Origin: Pleurocapsa sp. MO_226.B13
GTDB taxonomy: Bacteria; Cyanobacteriota; Cyanobacteriia; Cyanobacteriales; Xenococcaceae
NCBI GenBank assembly: GCA_030064795.1
Contig: JASJEI010000118.1
Location: forward strand, 1-12,241
DNA length: 12,241 nucleotides
Direction of reading: 5' to 3'
The position numbers and the translations under genes were made by a program. Under the pieces are notes generated by a model. It had not been told where the DNA came from. It saw nothing but the letters and a program-made list of their open reading frames with translations, and did not search any database. Position 1 is the first letter of the stretch, and every line of letters starts with the position of its first letter. Below are positions 5,476 to 12,241 of this stretch, piece by piece.

Positions 5476-6336
5476 ATGTGGACACAAATAGCCCAAGCCA
5501 TAACCCAAGCCATAGGAACAGAATTCGCGATCGCCAATACTCGTTCGGTTGGTGGAGGCTGTATCAATCAAGGCTATAAAATTAGCGGTAGCGATCGGGA
5601 ATATTTTGTCAAACTCAATCAGGCTTCCCAGGTAGAGATGTTTGCCGCCGAAGCTATCGGACTAGAGCAAATGTACGCCACCAAGACAATTACCGTACCC
5701 AAGCCGATCTGTTGGGGAACAGCAGGTAATTCCAGTTATATTGTTTTGCAGTGGCTAGAATTAGGAGGCGGAAACGATCGAAGCTGGACAGAAATGGGTC
5801 ATCAGCTAGCAGCGATGCATCGTCAGGGAACAAATAATCGCTTTGGTTGGGAACGCAACAACACCATTGGTTCTACTCCTCAAATTAACACCTGGATGGA
5901 CAATTGGGCGGACTTTTTTGCCGAACAAAGGATTGGTTATCAATTAAAATTAGCCAAACGTAATGGGGGAAGTTTTCCCGATACCAACAAGGTGGTCAAT
6001 GCTGTTAGGGCTAAATTAGCCGCTCGTCAACCAGAAGCCTCGATAGTTCATGGCGATCTTTGGTCTGGAAATGCTGCTGTGACTAAAGATGGCAAACCTG
6101 TGATTTTAGATCCTGCTACCTATTATGGCGATCGCGAAACCGATCTGGCGATGACCGAATTATTTGGTGGTTTTCCTGCTGCTTTTTATCGTGGTTACGA
6201 GGGTGCGTGGAAATTAGATAGTGGTTATCAACAACGCAAAAGTATTTACAATCTCTATCACGTCTTAAATCATTTCAATCTCTTTGGCGGTGGATATGGC
6301 AGTCAAGCCAAGAGAATAATCCAACAAATAATCTGA
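5476..6336 (+). CDS. Fructosamine kinase family protein (fructosamine/ketosamine 3-kinase)
   Basis: Members of this family phosphorylate the sugar C3 hydroxyl of ketoamine adducts on proteins or small amines, which destabilises the adduct and repairs glycation; the site is the cytosol. The 286-residue length is normal. The motifs run in order: SVGGGCINQGY (24-34, nucleotide loop), FVKLN with the ATP-binding Lys46, MFAAEAIGL (55-63), HGDLWSGN with His192 and catalytic Asp194, then LDPATYYGDRETDLAMTELFGG with metal-binding Asp212. The family-typical NLYHVLNHFNLFGGGYG follows near the end. No ribosome site precedes the ATG, which is common in cyanobacteria, but this start gives the full N-terminus. 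The gene is monocistronic, and no residue known to be essential is missing. Confidence 0.95.
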   Translation: MWTQIAQAITQAIGTEFAIANTRSVGGGCINQGYKISGSDREYFVKLNQASQVEMFAAEAIGLEQMYATKTITVPKPICWGTAGNSSYIVLQWLELGGGNDRSWTEMGHQLAAMHRQGTNNRFGWERNNTIGSTPQINTWMDNWADFFAEQRIGYQLKLAKRNGGSFPDTNKVVNAVRAKLAARQPEASIVHGDLWSGNAAVTKDGKPVILDPATYYGDRETDLAMTELFGGFPAAFYRGYEGAWKLDSGYQQRKSIYNLYHVLNHFNLFGGGYGSQAKRIIQQII

Positions 6337-6420
6337 TTATCAGAGGTTAGCTTAAATTACATTTGGGCGATCGCGATATACCTTGAAGTTCTTGTCGGCA
6401 ATTTAAATTTTCTAATCTCA
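6337..6420. other. Short gap after the fructosamine kinase gene
   Basis: No gene or terminator is seen; one HIP1-like site lies near 6366. Together with the two elements that follow, it fills the non-coding interval up to the IS630 element. Confidence 0.4.
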
Positions 6421-6552
6421 TACCATTTCTCGAAACTAGCTAGAAAGATAGCAAATTATTTTTTATTAATTAAAATTCTTCAAATCCCTACTATGTTTAG
6501 TTTTTGAATTTTGAATTAAAACTAAGTCTCCAATGACTTTTGAGAACTGGTA
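6421..6552. mobile_element. 132-bp MITE-like element with TCA target duplication
   Basis: The left end TACCATTTCTCGAAA and the reverse-complemented right end TACCAGTTCTCAAAA match at 13 of 15 positions. TCA flanks both sides (6418-6420 and 6553-6555). The interior is AT-rich with no reading frame and contains TTTGAATTTTGAATT-like simple sequence. It lacks its own transposase, so it would need one in trans. Confidence 0.7.
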
Positions 6553-6593
6553 TCATTTTGGTTTTGGCAGTTAATCGGGCTTGACTCTGCTTG

Positions 6594-6615
6594 ACTCTCT
6601 AGCTAACTAGAGAGT
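6594..6615. repeat. Perfect 9-bp hairpin left of the IS630 element
   Basis: ACTCTCTAG-CTAA-CTAGAGAGT is a perfect stem with a four-base loop. It lies 258 bases after the fructosamine kinase stop and just before the IS. Only TTAAG follows, so an intrinsic terminator is possible but weak. Confidence 0.5.
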
Positions 6616-6623
6616 TTAAGATA

Positions 6624-7581
6624 TAGTCATTTCAATTAAGTTTGAGACAAAAACAGATTAAAATAGACCCAAGTATATAAGTAGATTTCAAATTAATGGC
6701 TTACAGTTTGGACTTGAGAAAAAGAGTGATAGATTATGTGGAAAATGGAGGAAGTCCCAGCAAAGCAGCCGAAGTTTTTCAAGTAGGAAGAGCCTCAATA
6801 TATCGATGGTTGGAGAGGGTCTAACCCATTCAGGTTGAAAGACGAAATCGGAAACTAGATTGGAAATTATTGGAACGAGATATACAAATTAATCCAGAAG
6901 CAAGATTAATCGACAGAGCCAAGCAATTTGGGGTGAGACCGAGGGCGATATCTTATGCTCTCAAGAAAATGAAAATCACTCGTAAAAAAACAACTTCGGG
7001 ATCGCGAAAGAAACAGACAAGAAAGAATTAACTACTATAGAAAGCTACGAGAACTAATCAAAATATATGCTGGGAAAAGTTGGGTATATATCGATGAATC
7101 AGGATTTGAATCAATCCCAAGCGGGATTTATGCCTGGTCGAAAAAAGGTAAGAAAATTTACGGAGACCAGCAAGGGAAAAGAGGAATAAGAGAAAATTTA
7201 GTTGCAGTCAGAAGAAAAGGAAAAAAGGATTTAATTGCACCAATGCTGTTTACAGGCAGCTTGAATGCAGAGGGGATGACAAGGATGGTTAGGTCAATAT
7301 TTATTACCATCACTTCATCGCTCATCGGTAATAATTCTGGACAAAGGGCTAGCCCGCATGTATGCGCCAATTCATCGTAAAAACCTGATTCGAGAACTAG
7401 TCACCGAAGCAGGACATGAAGTAGTATTTTTACCGAAATATTCTCCAGATTTAAATGATATCGAGCATGATTTTAGTGCATTAAAGAGAGCTAGAATGTA
7501 TGCCAAATCTGATACGTCTCTAGATGAAATTATTTGTAATTATTGTGCGGTTTAATGTCTCATTCTTATTTAAAATGACTA
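6624..7581 (+). mobile_element. IS630-family insertion sequence, complete ends, dead transposase
   Basis: The ends are inverted repeats: TAGTCATTTCAATTAAG on the left against TAGTCATTTTAAATAAG from the right. Both share a GAGACA a few bases further in. TA flanks both sides (6622-6623 and 7582-7583), as expected for the TA target of IS630/Tc1-mariner elements. The 958-bp length is typical. The single transposase gene is broken (see 6696-7555), so movement would need a relative elsewhere. The right end lies 40 bp before the copper module and probably displaced whatever lay upstream of it. Confidence 0.88.
6696..7555 (+). pseudogene. IS630-family transposase, inactivated by a stop and two frameshifts
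   Basis: The N-terminus MAYSLDLRKRVIDYVENGGS and its helix-turn-helix (SKAAEVFQVGRASIYRWLERV) are intact, then TAA stops the frame near 6822. Reading through, KLDWKLLERDIQINPEARL to KKMKITRKK continues to an A7 run at 6984-6990, where one extra base shifts the frame. The next frame carries SWVYIDESGFE with a catalytic Asp. A second shift near 7276-7290 leads to VIILDKGLARMYAPIHRKN with another catalytic Asp, then FLPKYSPDLNDIEHDFSALKR with the final Glu. An 18-base insertion appears to split the usual DNAPIHRKN block after the Asp. All catalytic acids are still readable across frames, so inactivation is recent. Translation cannot yield a working enzyme without several corrections. Confidence 0.92.
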
Positions 7582-7621
7582 TACAAGTCCGATAAAAAAT
7601 CAATTATCAATTGAGTTAATT

Positions 7622-8200
7622 ATGTCGAAACTCCGATCCAAAATAACCATTGCTTGGGCGATCGCTGCCACTATGCTAGGGACTTTTTATCTTACTTCTA
7701 GTTCAAGAAATAATGATGCTGTCAGCAGTAGTAATTCCCTAGTGAAGAATGATAATCCAGAACGAGCTACCTTAGTAAGCGTTTGGGATCGAGAAACCGA
7801 ACCAAATTACTCAGGAATAACAGAAATGACTGTGTACCGCTCTCCTTCCTGCGGTTGCTGCGGTGTCTGGGTAGAACACGCTCTTAAACACGGCTTCCAA
7901 ATTAAAGATGTTAAAACCGAAGAGATGGAAGCTCTTAAGCAGCAGCATAACATCCCCTCTGAGTTAGCATCCTGTCACACTACTATTATCGATGGCTACG
8001 TCATGGAAGGACATATTCCTGCCGATGATATTAAACGTTTCTTAACTGAAAAACCAGACAATATAGTTGGATTAGTCGTGCCAGGAATGCCCATCGGTAC
8101 GCCAGGAATGGAAGCAAAAGAGATCGAGCAACCATTTCAAGTATTGGCGTTTAACGACAGGGGAGAAGTAGAAGTATTTAGAGAATATCAATCTTATTGA
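7622..8200 (+). CDS. DUF411 metal-binding protein, membrane-anchored or exported
   Basis: This 192-residue protein has a DUF411 domain, a family often encoded beside copper- and metal-resistance genes. Residues ~8-25 form a hydrophobic signal or anchor. A low-complexity Ser/Asn linker follows to about residue 50, which places the domain in the periplasm. The domain spans ~68-190 with the likely thiol metal site SPSCGCCG (Cys77, Cys79, Cys80). Also present are ELASCHT (Cys118, His119), DGYVMEGHIPADDIKRFL (His131) and VPGMPIGTPGME. No ribosome site stands out before the ATG. The next gene, a multicopper oxidase, starts 29 bp after this stop, so the two are very likely one transcript. Function inferred: binding or delivery of periplasmic copper. 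The IS630 end 40 bp upstream leaves little room for a native promoter. Confidence 0.9.
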   Translation: MSKLRSKITIAWAIAATMLGTFYLTSSSRNNDAVSSSNSLVKNDNPERATLVSVWDRETEPNYSGITEMTVYRSPSCGCCGVWVEHALKHGFQIKDVKTEEMEALKQQHNIPSELASCHTTIIDGYVMEGHIPADDIKRFLTEKPDNIVGLVVPGMPIGTPGMEAKEIEQPFQVLAFNDRGEVEVFREYQSY

Positions 8201-8229
8201 GTGCAGTAGGTTCTTTAACCGAGTTCATC

Positions 8230-9690
8230 ATGGTTAAATTTAATCGTCGCCAGTTTATTGCATTAGGTACTGCTGGTATAGGAGCAGCTTTAGTAAGTAA
8301 TTGGTTGCTTCTTGACGCAACTTCAAGCCAACCCTTACCGCGATCGCCTGCTAATGTTACTCCTAGTTATCAAAGTAAGAATGGATTATTAGCACTAGAC
8401 TTAGAAGCCAGCGAAAGTCCCATAAATTTAGGCGATCGACAAGCATACCTTTTAACCTACAATGGGCAAATTCCCGCACCCCGTTTGGAAGCCAAACCAG
8501 GGGATAAAGTTCGCATCCATTTTACTAATAATCTCGAACAGCCTACTAACATTCATTATCACGGCTTACATATTCCCATTACAGGAAATGCGGATAATGT
8601 GTTCCTGAAAATCGAACCAGGAGAAAAACTAACCTATGAATTTCAAATCCCAGAAAATCATCCATCAGGAACGTTTTGGTATCATCCCCATTTACACGGT
8701 TTGGTAGCAGAACAGTTGTTTGGTGGATTAGCAGGTTTATTTATCGTGCGCGGTGAGTTAGATGAAATTCCAGAAATTAAAGCAGCCCAAGAAGAGTTTT
8801 TGGTGCTACAAGATTTTTCTCTAGATGTTGAGGGAAGACGTTTTGACTCAGCCCATATGTCTTTGATGATGGGGCGAGAAGGTAATGTAATAGCAGTAAA
8901 TGGACAAGTAAATCCTCGTTTTTCTTTTTCTGAGAATGAATTATTGCGTCTACGGATTCTCAATGCTTCACCCTCCCGTTTTTATCGTCTTTTTTTAAAA
9001 GACCATGCTTTTTGGCAAATCTCAACGGATGGTAACAGCTTGAATGAGCCATTAGCAATTAATGATTTATTACTTACACCAGGGCAAAGAGCCGATGTTT
9101 TAGTTGATGCAGATCGTCCACCAGGAGAATATCAATTGTTCAATTTACCCTACGACCGAGGTAGTATGGGCATGATGGGAGGAATGATGGGCAGAAATAA
9201 CCGAGACGAAGCTATAGCCATAGCAACAATTAGATCCGAATCATTCGATCGCTCTTTACCGTTATCTTTACCTAAAAAACTTAATTCCATCTCTGCATTA
9301 CCAGAACCTCAGACAGTGAGACGCTTTGAACTCAATCACGGTATGAGTCCTGCGGTGGGCATGGCTTTTCTAATTAATGGTGAGGTTTATAGAGGCGATC
9401 GCCTTGATACTCAAGTCCAACTCAATACTGTAGAAGATTGGGAGCTAGTTAACACGGGGGTCATGGATCATCCCTTTCACATTCATGGTAATGCTTTTCA
9501 GGTTATTAGTCGCAATGGTAAACCAGAATCATTACTTGCTTGGCGAGATACCGTGTTAGTCAAAAGAGGTGAAACCGTTCGTATCCGTATACCCTTTAAT
9601 GATTTTGCCGGAAAAACTGTCTATCACTGTCATATTTTAGACCATGAAGATTTAGGAATGATGGGGAATTTAGCGATCGATAAGGCGTGA
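8230..9690 (+). CDS. Tat-exported multicopper oxidase (CueO/CopA-like, copper tolerance)
   Basis: This 486-residue three-cupredoxin oxidase probably oxidises Cu(I) or phenolic substrates in the periplasm with O2 as acceptor. The ATG at 8230 gives a Tat signal (NRRQFIALGTAGIGAAL). The in-frame TTG at 8197 overlaps the previous stop and only adds residues before that signal. Copper ligands are complete: HYHGLH (109-114), WYHPHLHG (His152, 154, 156), HPFHIH (414-419), and HCHILDHEDLGM (466-477) with type-1 Cys467, His472 and axial Met477. A Met-rich loop at 311-321 (GSMGMMGGMMG) recalls the Cu(I)-binding region of CueO. It follows the DUF411 gene by 29 bp, supporting a copper-handling pair. A laccase-type substrate cannot be excluded. 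Confidence 0.95.
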   Translation: MVKFNRRQFIALGTAGIGAALVSNWLLLDATSSQPLPRSPANVTPSYQSKNGLLALDLEASESPINLGDRQAYLLTYNGQIPAPRLEAKPGDKVRIHFTNNLEQPTNIHYHGLHIPITGNADNVFLKIEPGEKLTYEFQIPENHPSGTFWYHPHLHGLVAEQLFGGLAGLFIVRGELDEIPEIKAAQEEFLVLQDFSLDVEGRRFDSAHMSLMMGREGNVIAVNGQVNPRFSFSENELLRLRILNASPSRFYRLFLKDHAFWQISTDGNSLNEPLAINDLLLTPGQRADVLVDADRPPGEYQLFNLPYDRGSMGMMGGMMGRNNRDEAIAIATIRSESFDRSLPLSLPKKLNSISALPEPQTVRRFELNHGMSPAVGMAFLINGEVYRGDRLDTQVQLNTVEDWELVNTGVMDHPFHIHGNAFQVISRNGKPESLLAWRDTVLVKRGETVRIRIPFNDFAGKTVYHCHILDHEDLGMMGNLAIDKA

Positions 9691-9734
9691 CATTCTCCCA
9701 ACACCGAACTTTGATTACGTTGTAGCACTTACTC

Positions 9735-10092
9735 TCAGACGAGATCTATAGGGTTGGCATAGTAAGCAATACCTTCAAAGTCGTAGTTAGATAAATTAGC
9801 TTCAACAAAATCTTTCTCTGCTTCACGGGGAGTATAAAAATGAACTCCGATGCTTGGTTCGTAAAACCGATTGGTTCGTAAAACCGATAAATAGGTATAG
9901 TCGAAACAATGTCTTCCTGATAAGCCAGGAATTTTTCTCCTTCAAAGTTGAAATTATCTAAATTGTCAATGATGTACTCTTTTTCATTTTCGTCAATAGT
10001 GTACAAGTGTGCGCCAGTACTGGAATTGAAGAAGCGGTATACGGAAACGGGTTCTCCAGTCAACAGATCTGCGGTATCTAACGTTCTGACTT
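9735..10092 (-). pseudogene. DUF5648-like repeat protein fragment, frameshifted
   Basis: The minus strand reads TADLLTGEPVSVYRFFNSST-GAHLYTIDENEKEYI, then NFEGEKFLAYQ and IPIYRFYEP. These are two copies of the YRFYN..TG.HFYT...E module found in exported cyanobacterial proteins (DUF5648-like). At 9854-9887 a 17-bp tandem duplication shifts the frame. Dropping one copy gives YRFYEPSIGVHFYTPREAEK, then DFVEANLSNYDFEGIAYYAN and PIDLV-stop at 9735-9737. The 5' end is also missing: TAA closes the frame just before VRTLDTAD. It is therefore a remnant of a larger gene's C-terminus. The duplication alone may be very young, since the sequence beyond it shows no further stops. The family name is recalled, not searched. 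Confidence 0.8.
9854..9887 (-). repeat. 17-bp tandem duplication causing a frameshift
   Basis: TTGGTTCGTAAAACCGA is present twice head to tail (9854-9870 and 9871-9887). Since 17 is not a multiple of three it shifts the reading frame of the minus-strand gene; removing one copy restores a family-like reading to the stop. Confidence 0.95.
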
Positions 10093-10227
10093 ACTCCCTA
10101 CACTTTATATATTACGAAAAGATCTTGAAGAACTCGTGATTAATCTAAGCTGTTGAGTTTGTCCGAGCCGACTTGCTCTGCTCACAAAGTCTTTAAGTTT
10201 TTAGTGCCAAATTAAAAGAAATCGAGG

Positions 10228-10761
10228 GTGAGCAGTAAAGATGAACACGATATTGAGTTGAATTCCATAACAGCGTCTGACAAGGAATCTTTGTATAACG
10301 CTTACGAAAACAATCGTTGCCAAGCTATTACGGGAGATATTTCTCAGTTGATAACACGCAAAATTTTACTAGCAAATCCTAGAGAGCATGAAATCTTGTC
10401 CCAGACAATTGGTCAAGAACCTTTAGCCCCTGTGGTAGTCAATAATGATTCTCGCTGGTTTGATGTCATCAAGTGGGTAGCTTTTGCTTTAATTCAAGCT
10501 GAAGAATTAAATATAAATTCCGATAATTTGAGTACTTATAACAATAGCCAAGATCGGGAGATTAAAAACTTTTTAGGAATTGACAGTAATTTAGGTTCGG
10601 GAATGGGGCTGAGTGATGATTTTACCCTCAGAATCATTAAGCACGTTGGCAACTACAAAGAGATATACGATCGCAATATTGGCGAACCTTTTGGTTTAGA
10701 ACGAGGCAAAAATGCCTTATGGCAAGATGGTGGATTGATGTATTCTCCCCCTTTTAATTAG
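10228..10761 (+). pseudogene. Amino-acid ABC transporter substrate-binding protein, C-terminal half (AapJ/BztA type)
   Basis: The 177 codons match the C-terminal lobe of general L-amino-acid binding proteins: YNAYENNRCQAITGDISQL, then EPLAPVV, DSRWFDVIKWVAFALIQAEE, IIKHVGNYKEIYDRN and LERGKNALWQDGGLMYSPPF at the very end. Full-length members have about 340-360 residues, so roughly half is missing. The frame can only start at GTG 10228, with TAA five codons upstream, no signal peptide and no good ribosome site. The first lobe, which makes half of the ligand cleft, is absent. No permease or ATPase genes follow. The remaining frame is undamaged, suggesting a recent truncation, or expression of a fragment of unknown use. 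A short SAKLKEIEG-like reading just upstream may be debris of the original N-terminus. Confidence 0.85.
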
Positions 10762-11177
10762 AAAATTGGAGAATTAGGGAAATTTTTGGCAGTTATCTAA
10801 TATCTGAATGCGATCGTATCTCTGTTAATAATAAAAAATACATAGTAAAGTAGCTAAAAAAGCGATGCCTAAAGGCTAGCTGAGTCCTTCGGACTTGCGC
10901 ACGAGGCACGGCTGGGAAACCCAGCCATGTGCAATCGTGTAAGACGCTTCGCAACCGCAATCGCACTGGCAATTAAAAAGCTGATTCTAACCTTTTCTGT
11001 CAATCTCCGAGATAGCTCCTTACAGTGAGTGGATTACAACCATTTTTAGACTTAAGTTTTTATGATTATCAAAAAATAGAGCAATTCTTTTCTCGATAGA
11101 GGTTCTGTAATTTAGCTATGGTTGAAGTTTTCGGAGACTGATAGAAGAGGGATAGTCTAAATCTAAATCAGCAAATA
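10762..11177. other. Non-coding gap with a hairpin-rich dispersed repeat
   Basis: No gene is visible on either strand. The central part (10861-10975) is a hairpin-rich repeat; the flanks are AT-rich. No clear terminator is seen for either neighbouring gene. Confidence 0.5.
10861..10975. repeat. Dispersed cyanobacterial repeat with two hairpins
   Basis: It begins AGCGATGCCTAAAGGCTAGC. It contains AGTCC-TTC-GGACT (10883-10895) and GGCTGGG-AAA-CCCAGCC (10910-10926), with GCAC/GTGC flanking the second stem, then GTAAGACGCTTCGC and a HIP1-like end. Its GC content is well above the surrounding DNA. Similar GCGATGCCTAAAGGC blocks recur in cyanobacterial genomes. Confidence 0.65.
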
Positions 11178-11873
11178 TCACTCATCGATATGCTCTTGTG
11201 CCTGCAAGTATAAAGCAGTATTTTGCTGTTGTTGAGCCAATGTTGCTGCTTGTTCAATATCCTTCATTCCAGCTTGTTTATTTCCTAATTGATTGTAGCT
11301 AAATCCACGATTGTAGTAGGCAGGAGCATAGTTAGGATTAATGGTAATGGCTTGAGTGTAATCTTTAATTGCTTCTTGATTGCTTCCTAATTGTTTGTGG
11401 GCATTTCCCCGATTATTGTAAGCAACAGCATAGTCAGGATCGAGATTAATAGCTTGGTTGAAATCTTCAACCGCTCCTTGACTATCTCCCAAACGTAATT
11501 GAGTCAAACCACGATTGTTGTAAGCAACGGCAGAGTAAGGATTAATGGTAATGGCTTGAGTGTAATCTTTAATTGCTTTTTCGTAATCTCCTTGTTGGTA
11601 AAAAGCATTCCCGCGGTTGTAATAAGCAACAGCATAGTCAGGATTAAGGGTAATGGCTTGAGTGTAATCTTTAATTGCTTCTCTGTAATCTTGTTGTTGA
11701 CTCTCAGCTACGCCTCGATCGTAATAACTAGTAGCTGAGCTAGGTGTAGTTAGTAGAGTTTGATTTTTATGATTATTTTCACCCTTCGGCAAACTCTCAG
11801 CAGGCTGCATTATTCCCATAACAAAAGCACTACCTAGCATCAAAGTTAGAGAAATTTTTTTAAAATAGCTCAT
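11178..11873 (-). CDS. Exported tetratricopeptide-repeat (TPR) protein
   Basis: This 231-residue protein has an N-terminal signal peptide (MSYFKKISLTLMLGSAFVMG, cleavage probably near residue 27 after PAES). A short Ser/Asn-rich linker follows, then five consecutive 34-residue TPR units at about 47-80, 81-114, 115-148, 149-182 and 183-216. Units follow the AYYNRGNAFYQQGDYEKAI, DYTQAI, NPDY pattern. A Gln-rich tail ends the chain. TPR arrays are protein-binding scaffolds; the partner is unknown and no neighbour suggests one. Its location is predicted to be the periplasm or outside. Three units share 40-bp blocks identical or nearly so at DNA level, so part of the array arose by recent duplication. 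The ATG directly precedes the signal peptide, making this start likely. Confidence 0.9.
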   Translation of the reverse strand: MSYFKKISLTLMLGSAFVMGIMQPAESLPKGENNHKNQTLLTTPSSATSYYDRGVAESQQQDYREAIKDYTQAITLNPDYAVAYYNRGNAFYQQGDYEKAIKDYTQAITINPYSAVAYNNRGLTQLRLGDSQGAVEDFNQAINLDPDYAVAYNNRGNAHKQLGSNQEAIKDYTQAITINPNYAPAYYNRGFSYNQLGNKQAGMKDIEQAATLAQQQQNTALYLQAQEHIDE

Positions 11874-12241
11874 TTTACATTATCCAATAGTATTAACAGG
11901 AACTTCAGATTCCCAAAACAGAACCAAAAACCTGAAGATGCATCTAGTAAGCGGATAAAAATTTATCTTTATAACTTTAAGCTTGCTTAAACTTGAGTTT
12001 TGCCACCATTTAGATGCATCAAACTTGGTGTTTATTTAAGTGAACCATAAAGGAAGTAACAAACTAGAGACAAAAAGCTGACTGATGAACACATCTAAAA
12101 TTGCGGCGTTGGTGATTTAAGTAATGACCTACAAAATAATACTGTTCGTAGCTCTTAGCTCTTAGCTTTTAGCTTTTAGCTTTTAAAAGTTGCATATTTT
12201 CAGTTGGTAAGCAAAACATTAGGTTTAGCATTACGCATTCA
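11874..12241. other. Non-coding right end, upstream of the TPR gene
   Basis: No gene is visible. It should contain the TPR promoter on the minus strand, though no convincing boxes are seen. A short palindrome, TTAAGC-TT-GCTTAA, lies at 11977-11990. A heptamer repeat lies at 12149-12183. Confidence 0.45.
12149..12183. repeat. Heptamer tandem repeat (TAGCTYT x5)
   Basis: Two TAGCTCT units are followed by three TAGCTTT units, exactly in phase. This is a cyanobacterial STRR-type sequence, like those at 711-731 and 4177-4195 but with a different unit. Confidence 0.9.

Noticed and set aside
7158..7370. Minus-strand open frame in the IS
   Set aside because: It is a shadow of the transposase with no family resemblance or ribosome site.
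7358..7555. Independent small gene
   Set aside because: It is the last frame of the broken IS630 transposase, including its catalytic Glu region.
8197..8229. TTG start at 8197 for the multicopper oxidase
   Set aside because: It overlaps the previous stop and adds 11 residues before a well-formed Tat signal; the ATG at 8230 fits better.
8682..8963. Minus-strand open frame inside the oxidase gene
   Set aside because: It is antisense to conserved copper-binding motifs.
1..12241. tRNA, rRNA or riboswitch genes
   Set aside because: No recognisable cloverleaf, rRNA core or known riboswitch consensus was seen on either strand.

Overview
This window comes from a cyanobacterium. The palindrome GCGATCGC (HIP1), the over-represented octamer of many cyanobacterial genomes, recurs throughout, inside genes as well as between them. 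Heptanucleotide tandem repeats, a DUF3122 protein and heavy insertion-sequence debris fit the same picture. The genus cannot be fixed from the sequence alone; a large, IS-rich genome is likely.

Region 1 (1-3850) is the most interesting part. A 50-residue gene at 361-513, too small for routine gene calling, encodes a peptide with a classical double-glycine leader (LEQLDGVVGG) and a 14-residue core. On the opposite strand at 1356-3530 lies an intact peptidase C39 / ABC exporter resembling the NHLM-type bacteriocin transporters. This class of enzyme cuts after such GG leaders while exporting the core. The two genes converge and are separated by repeats and by a broken second copy of the last ~210 bp of the exporter gene. 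The exporter module is flanked by two inverted copies (571-704 and 3694-3850) of a hairpin-bearing IS end. No modification enzyme and no HlyD-type adaptor is present, so the product is either unmodified or completed from other loci.

Region 2 (3816-4621) is mobile-element debris: the C-terminal remnant of an IS4-family transposase, a 331-bp MITE-like element with terminal inverted repeats and a TCA duplication, and several small repeats.

Region 3 (4622-6336) holds two intact, divergently transcribed genes: a DUF3122 membrane or exported protein and a fructosamine kinase-family protein (protein deglycation).

Region 4 (6421-9690) starts with a 132-bp MITE candidate and an IS630-family element with intact ends but a transposase broken by a stop and two frameshifts. 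About 40 bp beyond the IS lies a two-gene copper module: a membrane-anchored or exported DUF411 protein and a Tat-exported multicopper oxidase with all copper-binding motifs and a Met-rich loop. Together they probably bind and oxidise periplasmic copper.

Region 5 (9735-10761) holds two gene remnants. One is a DUF5648-like repeat protein broken by a 17-bp tandem duplication. The other is the C-terminal half of an amino-acid ABC transporter binding protein.

Region 6 (10762-12241) contains a hairpin-rich dispersed repeat, an exported five-TPR protein whose repeats still show recent DNA-level duplication, and a heptamer repeat near the right edge.
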